Below, in pieces: positions 36,735-48,479 of a stretch of 64,000 nucleotides of DNA. How positions within the stretch are numbered: position 1 is the stretch's first letter; each line of letters begins with the position of its first letter. The position numbers and the translations under genes were made by a program. Below the pieces are notes generated by a model. The model worked only from the letters and a program-made list of their open reading frames with translations. It ran no database searches and had not been told where the DNA came from. This stretch comes from Callorhinus ursinus (lineage: Eukaryota > Chordata > Mammalia > Carnivora > Otariidae): assembly GCF_003265705.1 (NCBI RefSeq), contig NW_020312785.1, forward strand, positions 130,770,498-130,834,497. The letters run 5' to 3'.

Positions 36735-36955
36735 TTTGAAATATATACAGATGAAAACATTCAATGGCAAGGGTTTGCTTCGAAATCATCTGGAGGGAGG
36801 GTTGGGAGTGGAGAGGAAAGATGATGGGCCGTAGGTCGATAATTGATGCTGGGCTGTGAACGGATGGGGGCTCGGGACATATGCTAGTTTCTTTATTTTC
36901 GGTATGTTTGAAATTTTCCATAATAGATGTGCTTAAATATAAATCCATATGTCAT
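36735..36955 (+). mobile_element. Old L1 3' end
   Basis: The phrases gggtttgcttcgaaatcatc, ctggagggagggttgggag, gtcgataattgatgctgggc and tttgaaattttccataata are the classic L1M 3' untranslated order. Confidence 0.75.
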
Positions 36956-37639
36956 TTGTCAAGACAGGAAAAGTTAATGATGGACCTTTAAGGTACGATT
37001 TTGTGTTTTGAAGCTTTAAAGTGTAAAAACAGAAACCTTACCAAGGAAGATATGCAAAGTATAATTCACTTGATTAATATTATGAAACACATGAAAAGCA
37101 ACAGCACTTAAATATTTTAAAATTTTACTCCTAGGGAGATGATGTTTTTCTGCCATCTTCTGTGGGTGTTTTTTTTTTTTTTTTTTTCCAGGACACACTT
37201 GGGTAAATAAAACAGAACTCTTTTGATTGCAATCTATAGACTTTTCTGGCTCTCTGAACTCTTACTGACTCTCCATTGGCTGGGAGCCTTCCTGGTGGGG
37301 TGAGCTTTGCCCCCGGCGCCCAAGTGCACCCTTCAACATCCCAGGAGGAATGATAGGCAGGGCAGCAGATAACTTTTCTTTAGAGAATTCCCAGAATCTT
37401 TACATCTTCCCACCAGCTCTGTGTGAACTCGATTTATCTCTTTGTGAGGTTCCTTTTTTGACTAAGCCACCTTCCAAAACAGCAGCAAGTAGTGCAAGGA
37501 CTTTAGAGAAACGACGAGTACTTACTTAGTGAAGAAGAATTAGGGTTTGGGGAGGAGAATGTCATTGGATGTCACTCTAACCTGGCAGGTTGGCTTTTTA
37601 TGAAGCTTGGTGGAATTGAAAGGTCCCTCACATCTCCAG
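36956..37639. other. Unannotated intron with T-run
   Basis: A T-run of about 20 lies near 37170-37189. Nothing else recognised. Confidence 0.4.
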
Positions 37640-37820
37640 AACACCTCTGAACTACCACAACCTCAGGTCCCTGGGTCTCTTTCTGTTCCCAAGTTCGTGT
37701 TCTGCTTTCCCCTCAGCCTAGAATGTTCTTCATGTAATTAGCTGCCGCTCGGCTCCAATCTTCCTTGTCATGGGAACACTTTTCTCTGGCCACCCTCCCC
37801 TCCTCACCCCCCATTGGGTG
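37640..37820 (+). repeat. L2 fragment
   Basis: The phrases cctcagcctagaatgttctt, gctccaatcttccttgtca and ctctggccaccctcccctcc follow the L2 3' order (tgcctggaatgcccttc). Open frames over 37713-38182 on both strands are not credible genes. Confidence 0.5.
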
Positions 37821-38185
37821 GGATCCAGTGTTCCATGTCTCTTTTGCCCTTACTGCTCCAGGGTGTAATGACCCATCATTCCGTACGTCGTTAGGTGAGG
37901 AGAGCCTGCCTCTCCTCTGGACCAGGGATCTGGAAATACTGCAGGCCATTATCAGGGGAAGGGAAGGGGGATTTCCCAGAAGAAAATGTCTCTGGGGACA
38001 CTGGTTTGTTGCTGGGCAGAAAAAAACAATGGACACTTTGGTTCTGTTGCCTGATAACTGAAATAAACCAAGCATGGGAGAAGGTGTGTATTGAAGTGTT
38101 TTCTTCTTTGTTAAACGTGCTTTCTTCCCTGATTTGGATTTACTGCACAAACAACTTCTTAACAATCAAGGACATTTTCTAAAGT

Positions 38186-38410
38186 ACGGGACCGCAAACT
38201 ATATTCAACATCCTACATCCAAATGTGGCCTCCAGCTTGTTCTGGAAATAGAAAGTTCTGTTGGAACCCAGCCATGCTCTTCATCGACATACAGGCTTGC
38301 CTCCTGTCATCCTACAATGGCACAATAGTTGGCAACAGAGGCTCTGAGGCCCACGCAGCCTGCTAGCTATCTCTGCTGGCTGGCGTTTTACGGAGAAAGT
38401 TTGCCCCCCC
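38186..38410 (+). mobile_element. hAT-type non-autonomous DNA transposon
   Basis: A third copy of the MITE family, with gggaccgcaaactat at the start, gttctgttggaacccagcc in the middle and acggagaaagtttgcccccc at the end. More diverged than the copy at 2028. Confidence 0.65.
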
Positions 38411-38599
38411 CCCCACCCCAGTCTAGACTGGGACTTGATGAGGGAACCCCCGGCCTCCCTCACCCTCTATTCTCTAGCAGCTGTCACAGTGCGGGGCACA
38501 GGGTGACGTAGGTCCCCTATAAAGATTTGAGTTAGATTATTGAATGAATGAACAGGCAGATTAATCAATAGCTATTCTAGCTTGTAGTTTTAATTTCGG

Positions 38600-38935
38600 T
38601 GACCAGCTCTTTGCCGCAGTGCATAGGATCCTTTCTGCCCCCGACCCCCACCTTACTGCTCCTTGACCTCCCTGCTGATCAGGGAGGCCTCTCCTGCCCA
38701 CCCTTCCTTACACCACAGCCCCTGCTCCTTCTCCATCCCATATGTGGTTTGTCTTCACGACCCTTGTCATTATCTGACATTATATTGTCTACGCATTTGT
38801 TTATGGGCGGCCTTCCCCAAGAAGAAAATAATCTCCCAAGAAGCCGAGAACATTGCTTTGTTCACCGTTACGTCCCCAGCGCCTGGTACGGTGCCTGAAA
38901 CACAGTTGCGCACCTGGTAAATATTTTTAAATTAA
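38600..38935 (+). repeat. L2 3' end
   Basis: The phrases acccttgtcattatctgaca, tcaccgttacgtccccagcg and cctggtacggtgcctgaaac, then taaatatttttaaat, match the L2 3' end. Confidence 0.7.
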
Positions 38936-39844
38936 GGACCACATTCAGAATTGACAGCCTGTAGCCCGGGACTATCCTTGTATGTCCTCCCATGGTGTCT
39001 TGGATGTGAGCTGTCTTCCCACTAGATCCCAAATGCTGTCTTATCCTGATGGCCACACCGCACCGAGTAGATTGGTAAGAAATAGCGGGCCACGGGTGGG
39101 CGGTGGGAATCCTCCACCACTTTCTGTTCTAGGCGCTTCTTTCCTCTCCCCGCTGAGCCCCGAAGGGAAGGCACGGGCAGATGTCTTTTTGATTAAAAGG
39201 AGAGAAAAAGCCGGGTTTGGGTGTGGGTGTGGGTGTTAAAAGAAGGGCAGAGGGAAGTGAATTGTGCAGGACTGGCAGGAACGTCGTGTGTCATTTCTTG
39301 GACTTCTTGTATTTTTTTTTTTTTTGACCCCTCGGCTGAAACGTTCCCGGGAATAGAGACTCAGTTCTCGGCTCATGTCGAGCATCCAAGTACATGGCGG
39401 GGAGCAAGGCAGAGGATGGGGAAGATGGCTTTATTTCTTTTCCAAACGACTCTCTGGAGAAATAAATACCTGAGAATTAAAGTTGTGTAGGCCAGAAAGA
39501 GGATTTTTGTGAACTAAATAGGATTTTAGCAATCCCTCACAGATGAGGACAATTTAGGATGATCTATTTATATTGAGCAACTGATAAGTTCACTCGAGGG
39601 AAGGCTCGGTTGGCTCCAATCTGGCCGGCACTTCACGTCCTGAGATTGAGTTGCGGGCTGTGGCTTGAGTCTGCTGTTTCATTTCTAATGTTTTTTCTTA
39701 GTCACACATGTGGCCTGAGAGTGACCTCTTGGTCGCATCCATGGCAGCCCAGGCCAAGTAGGAAAATTCCTTCATTATAGTCCTCGTTACATTCTTGTTA
39801 ACGCTAATCTTTTTAAAAAGCAAACGGAATCGAGAATTGTTTTA
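38936..39844. other. Unannotated intron
   Basis: A T-run lies near 39311-39324. The frames here show no family signature. Confidence 0.4.
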
Positions 39845-39900
39845 TGAGCAGTATATAGTTTGGAGTTAGACCCGGGTTTGAATTCTGGCCCCATCATGTG
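39845..39900 (+). repeat. MIR 5' fragment
   Basis: The phrases gttagacccgggtttgaattc and tggccccatcatgtgaca resemble the MIR 5' half. It is short and uncertain. Confidence 0.4.
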
Positions 39901-39929
39901 ACATTTAAGGCACGAAGGCACCGGGAATT

Positions 39930-40500
39930 CTGTACATCAAGTTCCTCCTTCTTTGTCCCCTCATCTCCAAGCCAGAAGCCAGCGGGTCACCCCTTTCCGC
40001 TTCCCCCTGCCCAGCAGCCCCACACCGCTTACCCTGACCCCTGCCCGGAGTCCCGCCCCAGTTCAGACATCCCCCTTCTTGCACTTGGAACTTCTAGTGG
40101 CCACTACAGTGCTCTCTCCACCCGCAATCATTTCTTCACCGCAAACAGAGGAACCTTGCGAAAAGGCAGCTCTGATCATGTCACCGCCACTAGAGACCCA
40201 AATGCACGTGACACCCAAGTCCCCTTGGCGAGAGTCACAGGACCCTGTGAGCTGTGGTCCAGCGCGAGTCTGACCTTGAGCCCTGGCCCTGTCTGCAGAG
40301 CCTCAGAGCTGCCCGTTCTGTCCAGGCCTTCGGAACTGCTCTGTCCTCTGCCTGCAGAGCCCTCCCGCCTTCTAGCCTCCGCTCAGCCAAAGCCCCCTCT
40401 TGCTTTCATTCTCTGCCCAGACAGATCTTAAGTGACTGCATCTCCCAAGATCTTACCTGCTCCATGCTGACTTCCAGGGAGCCTCTACAGTTTCACATTC
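39930..40500 (+). repeat. L2 3' region
   Basis: The phrases ctctgatcatgtcaccgcc, tgtccaggccttcggaact and agcctccgctcagccaaag, ending in agatcttacctgctccatgc, follow the L2 downstream order. The 177-codon frame at 39898-40431 and neighbours are repeat-derived chance frames. Confidence 0.6.
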
Positions 40501-40629
40501 TCTGGGAAATTGACACAGCTTTTCGTGTTTGTAAACATGGGTGGATCTACTGACCTCTCTTACAGGTTTGATTATAGAGAAACAAGTTTTCAAGGGGCTG
40601 GACTCAAGTGTATTTCCTAGGTTGAGTTT

Positions 40630-41640
40630 TGAAGGGCTTTTCCTGGCCTCCTCTTAACCCCCACCCCCACCCCCAGTCTGGCTTCCATCATCCTCGTGGC
40701 TCTGCTGGGAACGTTCTCTTGAAAGTCACCACTTTCTCCGTTGCCAAAACCAGTGAACTTTGCTTCCTCTTCATTCTTTCTGACTGTCAGCTCCAGTGGA
40801 CACTTGGCCACGCTGCTTCTGCTGCTTCACATTCTTTCCTCCTTTGGCTCCTGTGGTTTGCTAGCCCTCCGCTCTTCACCTGCTTCTGTCATTGTGTCCC
40901 CTTCCCTTTCCCGCCAAATGCTGGCAACTCCCAAGGATCGGTTCCTAGGCCTCCTGTTTTCTTTCCTCTCTCTCGCATTGGTCATCCCCCACGTGACTTG
41001 GGACAGTCGTCTCTCAGATTTCAACTCCTGAATAACCTGACTTCCCGTTCTCCTGCCGGCTCCATAGTGCCGTCTCTCAAAGAACCTCTCTGGGCTGGCC
41101 GCCTGGATTTCTGTCTCACGTCCCCCCAAGCCAGACTCCTCATCTTCCGGCCCCAAACTGGATTCCTTATTCCCCACCAGCTGCCCCACTTTTCTTTTAT
41201 TTGGGATACCGTCAATATCCCAGTACCAGCGTTAAAATATTGTTGTGACCTCGAAGTCATCTTCTTCATGCCCCATATTCAGCCCATCACCAACCCCAGC
41301 AGATCTCTTCGCTGGAGTGTGTCCCTACATGTCCCTGCCCCCCCCCCCATTGTACCAATCTAATCTTTTTTTCCCCACCAATCCCCAGTCTCCACTTTTT
41401 CCTCCAGGCACATCAGCCACCCTCCTCTCCTACAAATCTGATGCAGACGTTTCTGGAAGCATCTCCTTATGTCCCCCCATCCAGAATGTTCTTCCTACCT
41501 CTTTTTGCCTCCCCACTGAGACCCATCCTTTCAAAGCTATCTGAGAACTAACTTCCCTCACAGAACTAGGTTGTTTCCAACCCTTGGGCCTCTCACATAC
41601 TGTTCTCATCATCCCGAGTGTCTCCTACCCCTTCAAGCCT
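40630..41640 (+). repeat. Long decayed L2 with ORF2 C-terminal remnant
   Basis: The order ggcttccatcatcctcgtgg, gccaaaaccagtgaactttg, tctgactgtcagctccagtgg, gactcctcatcttccggccc, gacctcgaagtcatcttcttc and ccagaatgttcttcctacct parallels the L2 ORF2 3' part and the region after it. A 244-codon plus frame (40629-41363) runs through it but has no intact reverse-transcriptase motif. It is a fossil, not a gene. A second L2 piece lies directly upstream. Confidence 0.65.
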
Positions 41641-41725
41641 TATTCATTTTAAGGAATGTTTGTTGAGTGTCCTTGGAAAAGACACTGCCCTGAGAACGCC
41701 AGGATGAATAAGACCTAGGATACTT
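41641..41725 (-). repeat. L2 3'-end scrap, antisense
   Basis: The phrases aaggaatgtttgttgagtgt, actgccctgagaacgccagg and atgaataagacctaggat match the inverted L2 3' end weakly. Confidence 0.4.
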
Positions 41726-41989
41726 CTGTAGGGCACTCAGATCGAGATTCCCCTTTCCTGTGACTTTTTTCATGACTCCCACAGACTGAACTACCAGCTC
41801 CCTCGTCTGTGGGCCTAAGTTCCATCTCACAACGTACACCTTAGATTTTGTACTCCTGTTGCTTCAATAGGTGAATGAATATTCTGGAGTCTAGCTCACT
41901 GCATGATAGTTATTTGTTTAGGTGATTATCTTTTACTAGGATGTGAATCTCTTAAAGATACTCCATAACTATTTGAATAGATGAAAAAT

Positions 41990-42215
41990 TAAATTAATAG
42001 ATGAATGGGTGGGTGGGGGGGTGGATAAATAGTAAAAGGCTAGACAAATGGATGGGTTAATGGATAGACAACTTGATGGAGGAAAACGATACAAAGGAGG
42101 GATAAATGGATGGACAGATGAATAGCTGAGTGGATGGACAAATGGATAGATGAAGGGATGGACGGATAGACTGCATACGTGGGTGGATGAATGGACAGAC
42201 GGATGGATGAGAAGA
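41990..42215. repeat. GGAT/GATA-type degenerate simple repeat
   Basis: About 220 bp of ATGGATGGACAGATGAATAG-like units with interruptions. The minus-strand frame over it is a repeat artefact. Confidence 0.9.
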
Positions 42216-43384
42216 AAACCCTCGATTAAGAGAGACTTCAGTGGTAACCCCCCCTCCCACCCGTTGTAAGAATGCTTTTTAAAATAACTTTGAGAACTAA
42301 GATAGCCTCCAAAAATGTTAACAGTAAATTTAAATTAATTCAAATTATTAGGAAAGGAGGTTAGGGTTAATTGACTAATTATATCCAATAGTAGGCTAGC
42401 ATATATCTCCTACATGGATTGCCAATTCTCTAAAAATTAAAATTAATAGATTGCATTTAGAATGAAAGCTCTACTGAACAATATACTTATTTGGTGATTC
42501 TGAAAACCCTTAGAACCTTAGTGCTTCAAGGATGCCAGTGAGAATCACTTAGGGATATATAGGCTGGAATAAATCATTTAAATGCCTTAAAGTGAGAGTT
42601 TTTCATTTAAACTAGGTATGTAATATATACAATCACGCACTCATATGTAGACCATTTCTCTGGGGATTTGGGTTTCTAAAATTGATTTGACAACATGCAG
42701 GCACTTCTCTACAGTAATATCCTAAATAGGGCATTTGGCACACATCAGGCCAACATGCAGACATTTATCCATCTCTTTTGGACACCTCCTTGACACACAG
42801 ATGGGACAGGCAGAGATTCGTCGAGTGTATCAAGCAGTATCTGGAAAGTTGGGTCCCAAGGAGGTGAACACGGTCACATGATTTACTAAGCCAACTTCAC
42901 ATGGAAAGTCCTGCATCGAGATGAACCCATTGAAAGTTTAAAAACTGTCCAGTTTACCTATCCTCTATCCTCCCCTTAATCTGCAGTGATGCGGGCCCCA
43001 GGCTGGGGCACTGGTCTTGCCTTGGATAAAAATTCTTTCCTCCCTCCCTCCTTTATTTTCTTCCTTCCTGTATTTCCTTCCTTCCTTATCTTCCCTGTTT
43101 CTTTCTCTTTTCTTTCTCCACTGCTGCGTCAACATTTCACATCTCAGAGCATTCCATGTATATTAAACCTTCATAGTCTATACTATATATCATGTGCATT
43201 TCACTTGAGGAATAAAGGATGCCTTATTTGACTTAGTATCTTCAGTAGCTGTAGGACTCAATAAATGTTTGGTGGTAAGAAATTGGTATGGGGCTTCCCA
43301 CTCTTTTGGTACATATTACACTGGGTTGAGATTATTAACATATCTAAATATATGTAAGAATCCTGTGTGTGATGGAAAAAAATG
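42216..43384. other. AT-rich unannotated intron with TTCC-rich stretch
   Basis: A CCTTCC/TTCC-rich stretch lies at about 43037-43125. No other element recognised. Confidence 0.45.
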
Positions 43385-43520
43385 GATGTTCCCATTTTTC
43401 AGATGAGGAAACTGAGGCTTGGGGACATTTAGAGACTATCCTGAGTTTGCACAGGTAGTAAATGATGCATTAAATTCAAGCCCCTGGAATTTCAGCCCAG
43501 TCCTTCCCACTAGTCCATTG
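43385..43520 (-). repeat. MIR, antisense
   Basis: The clear phrase ttcagatgaggaaactgaggc is followed by gtttgcacaggtagtaaatg and ttcaagcccctgg, in inverted MIR order. Confidence 0.7.
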
Positions 43521-43739
43521 TACCTTTCATGTAATTTAAGACAATGGAGAACAATTTCCTAACCGCTGTGTGTTGTAACAGTTGTTGGTAGGATCTTCAA
43601 ACTTGAGTTGGAGGAATGGCAAATTGTCTTCTTTCTTGCCTTAACCACTGAATAAAAGCAACCATTGATTCAGACATACCATGGGGCAAAAGAGCATGTG
43701 GGCATGTGCTACTATTGCAGAAACACTCTTTACCCAGAC

Positions 43740-44296
43740 CGTATCAGTTAGCTATTGCCATATGACAACCCACCCCAAAGCTCAGTGGCTTGAAACAATA
43801 AGCATGTATTATTGCCTACAAAACTGTTGATCAGCGGGGTGGTCCTTCTGGGTTCACTGGGCTCTCTCGTGAGCCTATGGTCAGCTTCAGGTTGGGTAAG
43901 CAATTCTGCTCATCTTCCCTGAATGCTCGCTCTCCCAGGTTCCCGGGCAGGTTGGCTCTAGATTGATCTTGGATGATCTTAGCTGGATTAATGGGACTCT
44001 CCCCGGCATGGTCTCTCATTTTCCAGCAGGTTAGCCCAGACTTCTTCACACACAGTGATGAGGTTCTGAGAGGAACAGGCAGAAGTGTGCAAGATCTCTT
44101 GATGTCTAGGCTTGGAAACAGTGTAACATTACTACCACTGCGTTCTGTTGGCTAAAGCGAGTCACAAGCCATCCCAGATACGTGGGCTGTGGAATGGTCT
44201 CCACCTCTTGATGGGAGTAGCTGCAAAAGTCAGTGCAAACAGGGCTCAAGAGGAAGATATGGAGGATTAGGTCCATCTTTGCGGTCAAACCACATG
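43740..44296 (-). mobile_element. MaLR-type solo LTR, antisense
   Basis: The start CGTATCAGTTAGCTATTGCC, then agctcagtggcttgaaaca, gtctctcattttccagcagg, aagcgagtcacaagccatcc and ctccacctcttgatgggag, matches an inverted MLT1-like LTR. CAGAC occurs on both sides (43735-43739, 44297-44301), a possible 5-bp target duplication. No internal coding part is present. Confidence 0.75.
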
Positions 44297-44301
44297 CAGA
44301 C

Positions 44302-45522
44302 ATGGCCCCCATTCCAGGACCCCGGAACCTCCTGACCCTCCAGTTGTGCAGGATTTATCAAAGGGTCACACTCCCCGAGAGGAATCGCTGAGCCTCCTTC
44401 CCGGAGCTTTCTGCAGGCTAAGTAAAGTACCTCATTTCGATTTTAAAAAATGTTTTAAGAGGGAAAATATAAGCATGTCAAGGAGAACTGCAATTCATTT
44501 TCTGAAAATTAATTGGGTTTAGAGAACAGTAGGAATGAAAATTTTGACCATTAGAATTTATCATGATAGAGATCGTTGTTTAATATTTGAAAGCCTATAA
44601 CTTGCCATGAAGAATATATATCTGACACAGAGCAGGATACAGGTTTATCTGGAACAGTCTGCTGCTGGGAAATTTCTTTTTGTCATCCCCTACCCCCCAG
44701 TCAGATGCTGCTTTGAAAGGCTGTCCATGTGCCTGGATCTCTGCTCAGTCGTTTACCCTAGGTGTTTGGATCCTGACTTTAAGATGATAGATTCCTGAAT
44801 CTGAGACTGCCTGCATTTTTACCAAGTTAAAAACAAAAAACACGACCACACGATCTTTCAGATACACGAGGGCACGTTGAATTTCAACAAACTTCTATGC
44901 AGTAAACTTCAGTTTGATATAACCAAGAACTTGCTGCCCACGTATGGCTTATGGGAATAGATGCTGAACTCTTAAGACCTTCATCTCAGCCCCCACCATG
45001 CGGGATAGATAGCCAAGGGCACATCCACCTCCCATGGACAGGATTTAGGGAGAGCCGTCGCTGATAGTAAGTAACCCATTGCTGCCAGAGGGAACATGCA
45101 AAGAAGTTCTACTGATTATGAAGGAAGGCGTCTCAGAGGCGCTACGTACTTTCTCTGCTGCTCACTGTCAAAACTCCTGTTTTTTAAACATCACACAGGA
45201 ATGTTTTATTGTCCCTCATCTCTGGAGTTGAACTTAGGCTGTTTCCTATAGTTCATACAAGACTTGTGTCCAAAGGAAAGGATCTGTCAATTGTAACAGA
45301 GCCTCTAAACTCCAAATCTCTTGCCTTGCAAGGATGGCCACCACACGGGGCCTGCCCGGAAAGGAATATGGCCGGGGCAGGGCTGGCCACGGCAGGCCAG
45401 GCAGAAGAGGAAGAAAGTATTTGGAAATAAAAGACAAAGGAAAGGCTATCCACTTGAGAGGAGCCAAAATCTCCATATCTAAAAGCAACCAGTGAGAGGG
45501 AAATGTGCTTAAAATTGTTTTG
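44302..45522. other. Unannotated intron
   Basis: Frames near 45.2-45.5 kb on both strands carry no family signature. No repeat recognised. Confidence 0.4.
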
Positions 45523-45535
45523 AAAGTTTTGTTAG

Positions 45536-45732
45536 GGGGCACGTGGGTGGCTCAGTTGGTTAAGCGTCCTGCCTTCAGCTCAGGTCATGATCCCAGGGTC
45601 CTGGGATCGAGCCCCACATCGGGCTCCCTGCTCGGCGGGAAGCCTGCTTCTCCCTCTCCCACTCCCCCTGCTTGTGTTCCCTCTCTCGCTGTGTCTCTGT
45701 CTGTCAAATAAATAAATAAAATCTTAAAAAAA
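45536..45732 (+). mobile_element. SINEC, full length
   Basis: Head GGGGGCACGTGGGTGGCTCA, GGGATCGAGCCCC and the tail AAATAAATAAATAAAATC. The 13-bp target duplication AAAGTTTTGTTAG / AAAGTTTTATTAG (45523-45535, 45733-45745) has one mismatch. Confidence 0.97.
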
Positions 45733-45745
45733 AAAGTTTTATTAG

Positions 45746-46790
45746 TATAATATACCACTTTAACTAGAAAGAGGTATTTGGCATTGGTACATTCTGATAT
45801 TTCAGGGATTTTCTATAAGTGCTTTGAATAACTCTAAGAAGCTGAGCTAGGCTGGTAGATCCTTGTTAAACTCTCAGAATGCTATGTCCAGACTATTTCC
45901 CCCATGACTTGAATATTTAATATTCTGTAAAAATTCTAAGTATGCTCCCTGCTCTGTTACTGGCCCTATGAAAGCTAGGCCATCCCTTGCACTTTGCATT
46001 TGTTGTAGGGCTGAGGGGGGAGCGGGGTCACATCACCTTTGCCAGTCCTTGCCCGCGTGCTGCTGCCTGGCAGGTTGGAGCCATTGAATCACAGGACTGT
46101 ATTCACCGAACAGCCGCTCGCGGTGCCCCGCCCTCAGCCGCCTCCGAAAGGCATGTGTCTGTCTGGTCACTGGCCCGGAACCTTCGTGGCAGCCTCGTTC
46201 ACTACCCGCCTTCCTCTGTGTATGTGTTCGAACGTCTACTAGTGCTTATGTGGCGAGCGCGGTATTAGGTGCAAGGCACAGCCTCCACCGTTAAGGAGAT
46301 TCGGATCTTGAGGGAGTATTCACTCACCCCAACTCCACCCAACTCAACCGTGGGACCTGCTGGGCTCCGTGCTTGAGTGCCAACCCCCAAATCCTGAAAT
46401 TATGGGAAAAGTATGTCTCTGTTAGTCATAGATCTGCCTGTCTTCAAGTCCGTTCATTTACAGTTCATTTACATAATGAGTTCAGAAAATTATTTTTAAA
46501 CTAAGATTAAACTCTATTTTTGTGGTTTTCTTTTAAGGTATTGGTGTGTTAGTTACAGGCTCTCCCCCCACACAGGGCAACCAGATAACTCAAGCCACAA
46601 CTGTGACCCGTTATTCCTGGAGTTAGCAAGGTGAAGAGCCAAGATGAACGGATTCCAGACTTTAATATTCGAGCAAGAATAAATAGACCATTATGCTTCC
46701 TTTGCTAAACTGAATATAGAGAATTTTATGGTCAGAACCACTGTCAGTTGTATTTCCCTTTTTTCCTTCTTTTCTTTCTCTTTTTTTTTT
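45746..46790. other. Unannotated intron
   Basis: A weak L2-like scrap lies near 46.22-46.31 kb (gtattaggtgcaaggcac). Overlapping open frames at 45987-46268 are not convincing. A T-run lies near 46779-46794. Confidence 0.4.
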
Positions 46791-46799
46791 TTTTGACAT

Positions 46800-47190
46800 C
46801 AAGGAATTTTTAGTGAAGCGTTGTTTTCATCTCTTCTTGAATCCAAGTGAAATCCACATCTTTTGCATGTTTCCTGCATTACGGTTTATTGTGTGTGCAG
46901 AAATCAATATTCTAGATACATGCACAAGTGCACACATTAAAATGAACATGACTTCATTTATTTCCATGATTAGACATTCAAATAAAAGTGCTTGGGTGTC
47001 TGTTTTCATATTCATAGGTCGAGATCCGTACATCAGAGGTATTTGTATAAGTGACACTTTTATTACATTCATTTCATTTGCAATATGATAGTGGATCATA
47101 AATATGTTACTTTTATGCCACCAAATCTGATTTGTAGCACTTGGCCCTCACAAGGAGAATACTTGATATTTTATGGAGCACCTTGCGTCC
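46800..47190. other. Repeat-poor AT-rich block, candidate conserved non-coding element
   Basis: No repeat family is recognised. The stretch carries octamer- and homeodomain-like words such as TTTTGCATGTTT, ATTTGCAATATGATA and TTTATTACATTCATTT, and frames of about 90 codons are open on both strands. Conservation is an inference from its look only. Confidence 0.35.
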
Positions 47191-47454
47191 AAGAAGCGCT
47201 TTGCAGACATCAGGCCCGGTTCTCCCAGGTGTGTAAATCACACTTGTGACCCTTTAGATGCCCCACCTGCTTTATCAGCCTGCTGGCTCATGCTTCCGGG
47301 GGTGGAGAGTGGTTCATGAATGCCCTGCAGGCCTGGAGATGGTGATGAGACCTTTAATTTCTGGAAGAAAGAGGCTCAGGTGAGCTCTGTGTTGCACACA
47401 AAGGCCCTAACGGCTGACCAGACTCCACACTTAGTCACATGTTCACCTTGTCCT

Positions 47455-47560
47455 TCACAAGGCAGCTTTTGAGCCCCTACTGGGGGCCAGACACTGTATT
47501 AGGCCCTAAGGAAAGAGAGACAAAATATGACCTTTGCCTTCTAGGTATTCAGGCTGCGAG
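47455..47560 (-). repeat. L2 3'-end fragment, antisense
   Basis: The phrases gagcccctactgggggccag, acactgtattaggccctaag and gacctttgccttctaggtat are the inverted L2 3' end. Confidence 0.6.
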
Positions 47561-48034
47561 GTGAGGGCTGTGTGGAATGGTAATTGGCCCATACCTTGGA
47601 ATGGGGCTCTGATGCAGAGGTGACAGTATGTGTCCTCTCCATCCCATTCCCCATGCCTTCCCAGGGATGCACTCTGCCTGAAAGCAGCCTGTCCACCCCC
47701 AGATCCGTCACAGGTGTGCTGGTGCTCATGCCAGCCAGCATCACCTCCGTGGGACTGAAAGAGGAAGCCGGCTACCAACATCACAGGCTGCCTTTGGGGC
47801 CGAACATCAGTTGTACAGCCCAGACCCCCCCCCCCCCCCCCAGGCTCCCCACCCACCTTCCCATCTGTCCTCTCAACTCACTTCCCCTTTCCCCAGCATC
47901 AGCCTTCCCATCCTGGATCAGCACCCCCGCTCCTGCACACACACGCCAATAATACACATACAGCGTCCTTCTCAGCTCTCACCATGTGGTGGGATCTCGA
48001 GTGTGCGTGACATGCCAGAGCACACTTCCCTTCA
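47561..48034. other. Unannotated C-rich intron
   Basis: A C-run of about 16 lies at 47825-47840. Overlapping frames on both strands are low-complexity and not credible genes. Confidence 0.4.
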
Positions 48035-48200
48035 GAGGGAAGGCCCCAGGGCCAGGTGTTCTGAGTTCAGATCCCCACTACATCATTTACAGGATGCATG
48101 GCCTTGGGCAGGCAACTGAGCTTTCTGTGCCTCGATTTTCTCATCTGCAAAACAGGCATAATAAAGATGCTTCCCTCTCAGGTTGTTGAATGGCCGAATA
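48035..48200 (+). repeat. MIR
   Basis: The phrases ctgagttcagatccccacta, atggccttgggcaggcaact and ttttctcatctgcaaaacagg are a clear MIR core. Confidence 0.72.
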
Positions 48201-48289
48201 TGAATAGAAGGCTTCTACGAGGGCCCCGTTGCTGCTCTGGTAGCTGTAATGAGCATTTCCAGTATTAGAACACCACTCCAGTGTGAGTC

Positions 48290-48465
48290 ACAGCACACAG
48301 CATAATAGTGACGCCAGTATTATTATTGTATGAATACTGCCCGTCTCTCCCTGTAAGTGAGTTCCACAGCAGCAGCAACCGTCTGTGTGGCTCAGCGTCG
48401 CTTCATCCCCGCAGCAGATGGTACATACTAGATGCTCAAAAAATATCCGAATGAGTGAATGGACA
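48290..48465 (+). repeat. L2 3'-end fragment
   Basis: The phrases cttcatccccgcagcagatg, gtacatactagatgctcaa and aaatatccgaatgagtgaat follow the L2 3' end. Confidence 0.5.
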
Positions 48466-48479
48466 GACAACGAAGGAAC

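Noticed and set aside
39898..40431. 177-codon plus-strand open frame
   Set aside because: It lies in L2-like sequence, shows no protein family signature, and overlaps other frames of similar length.
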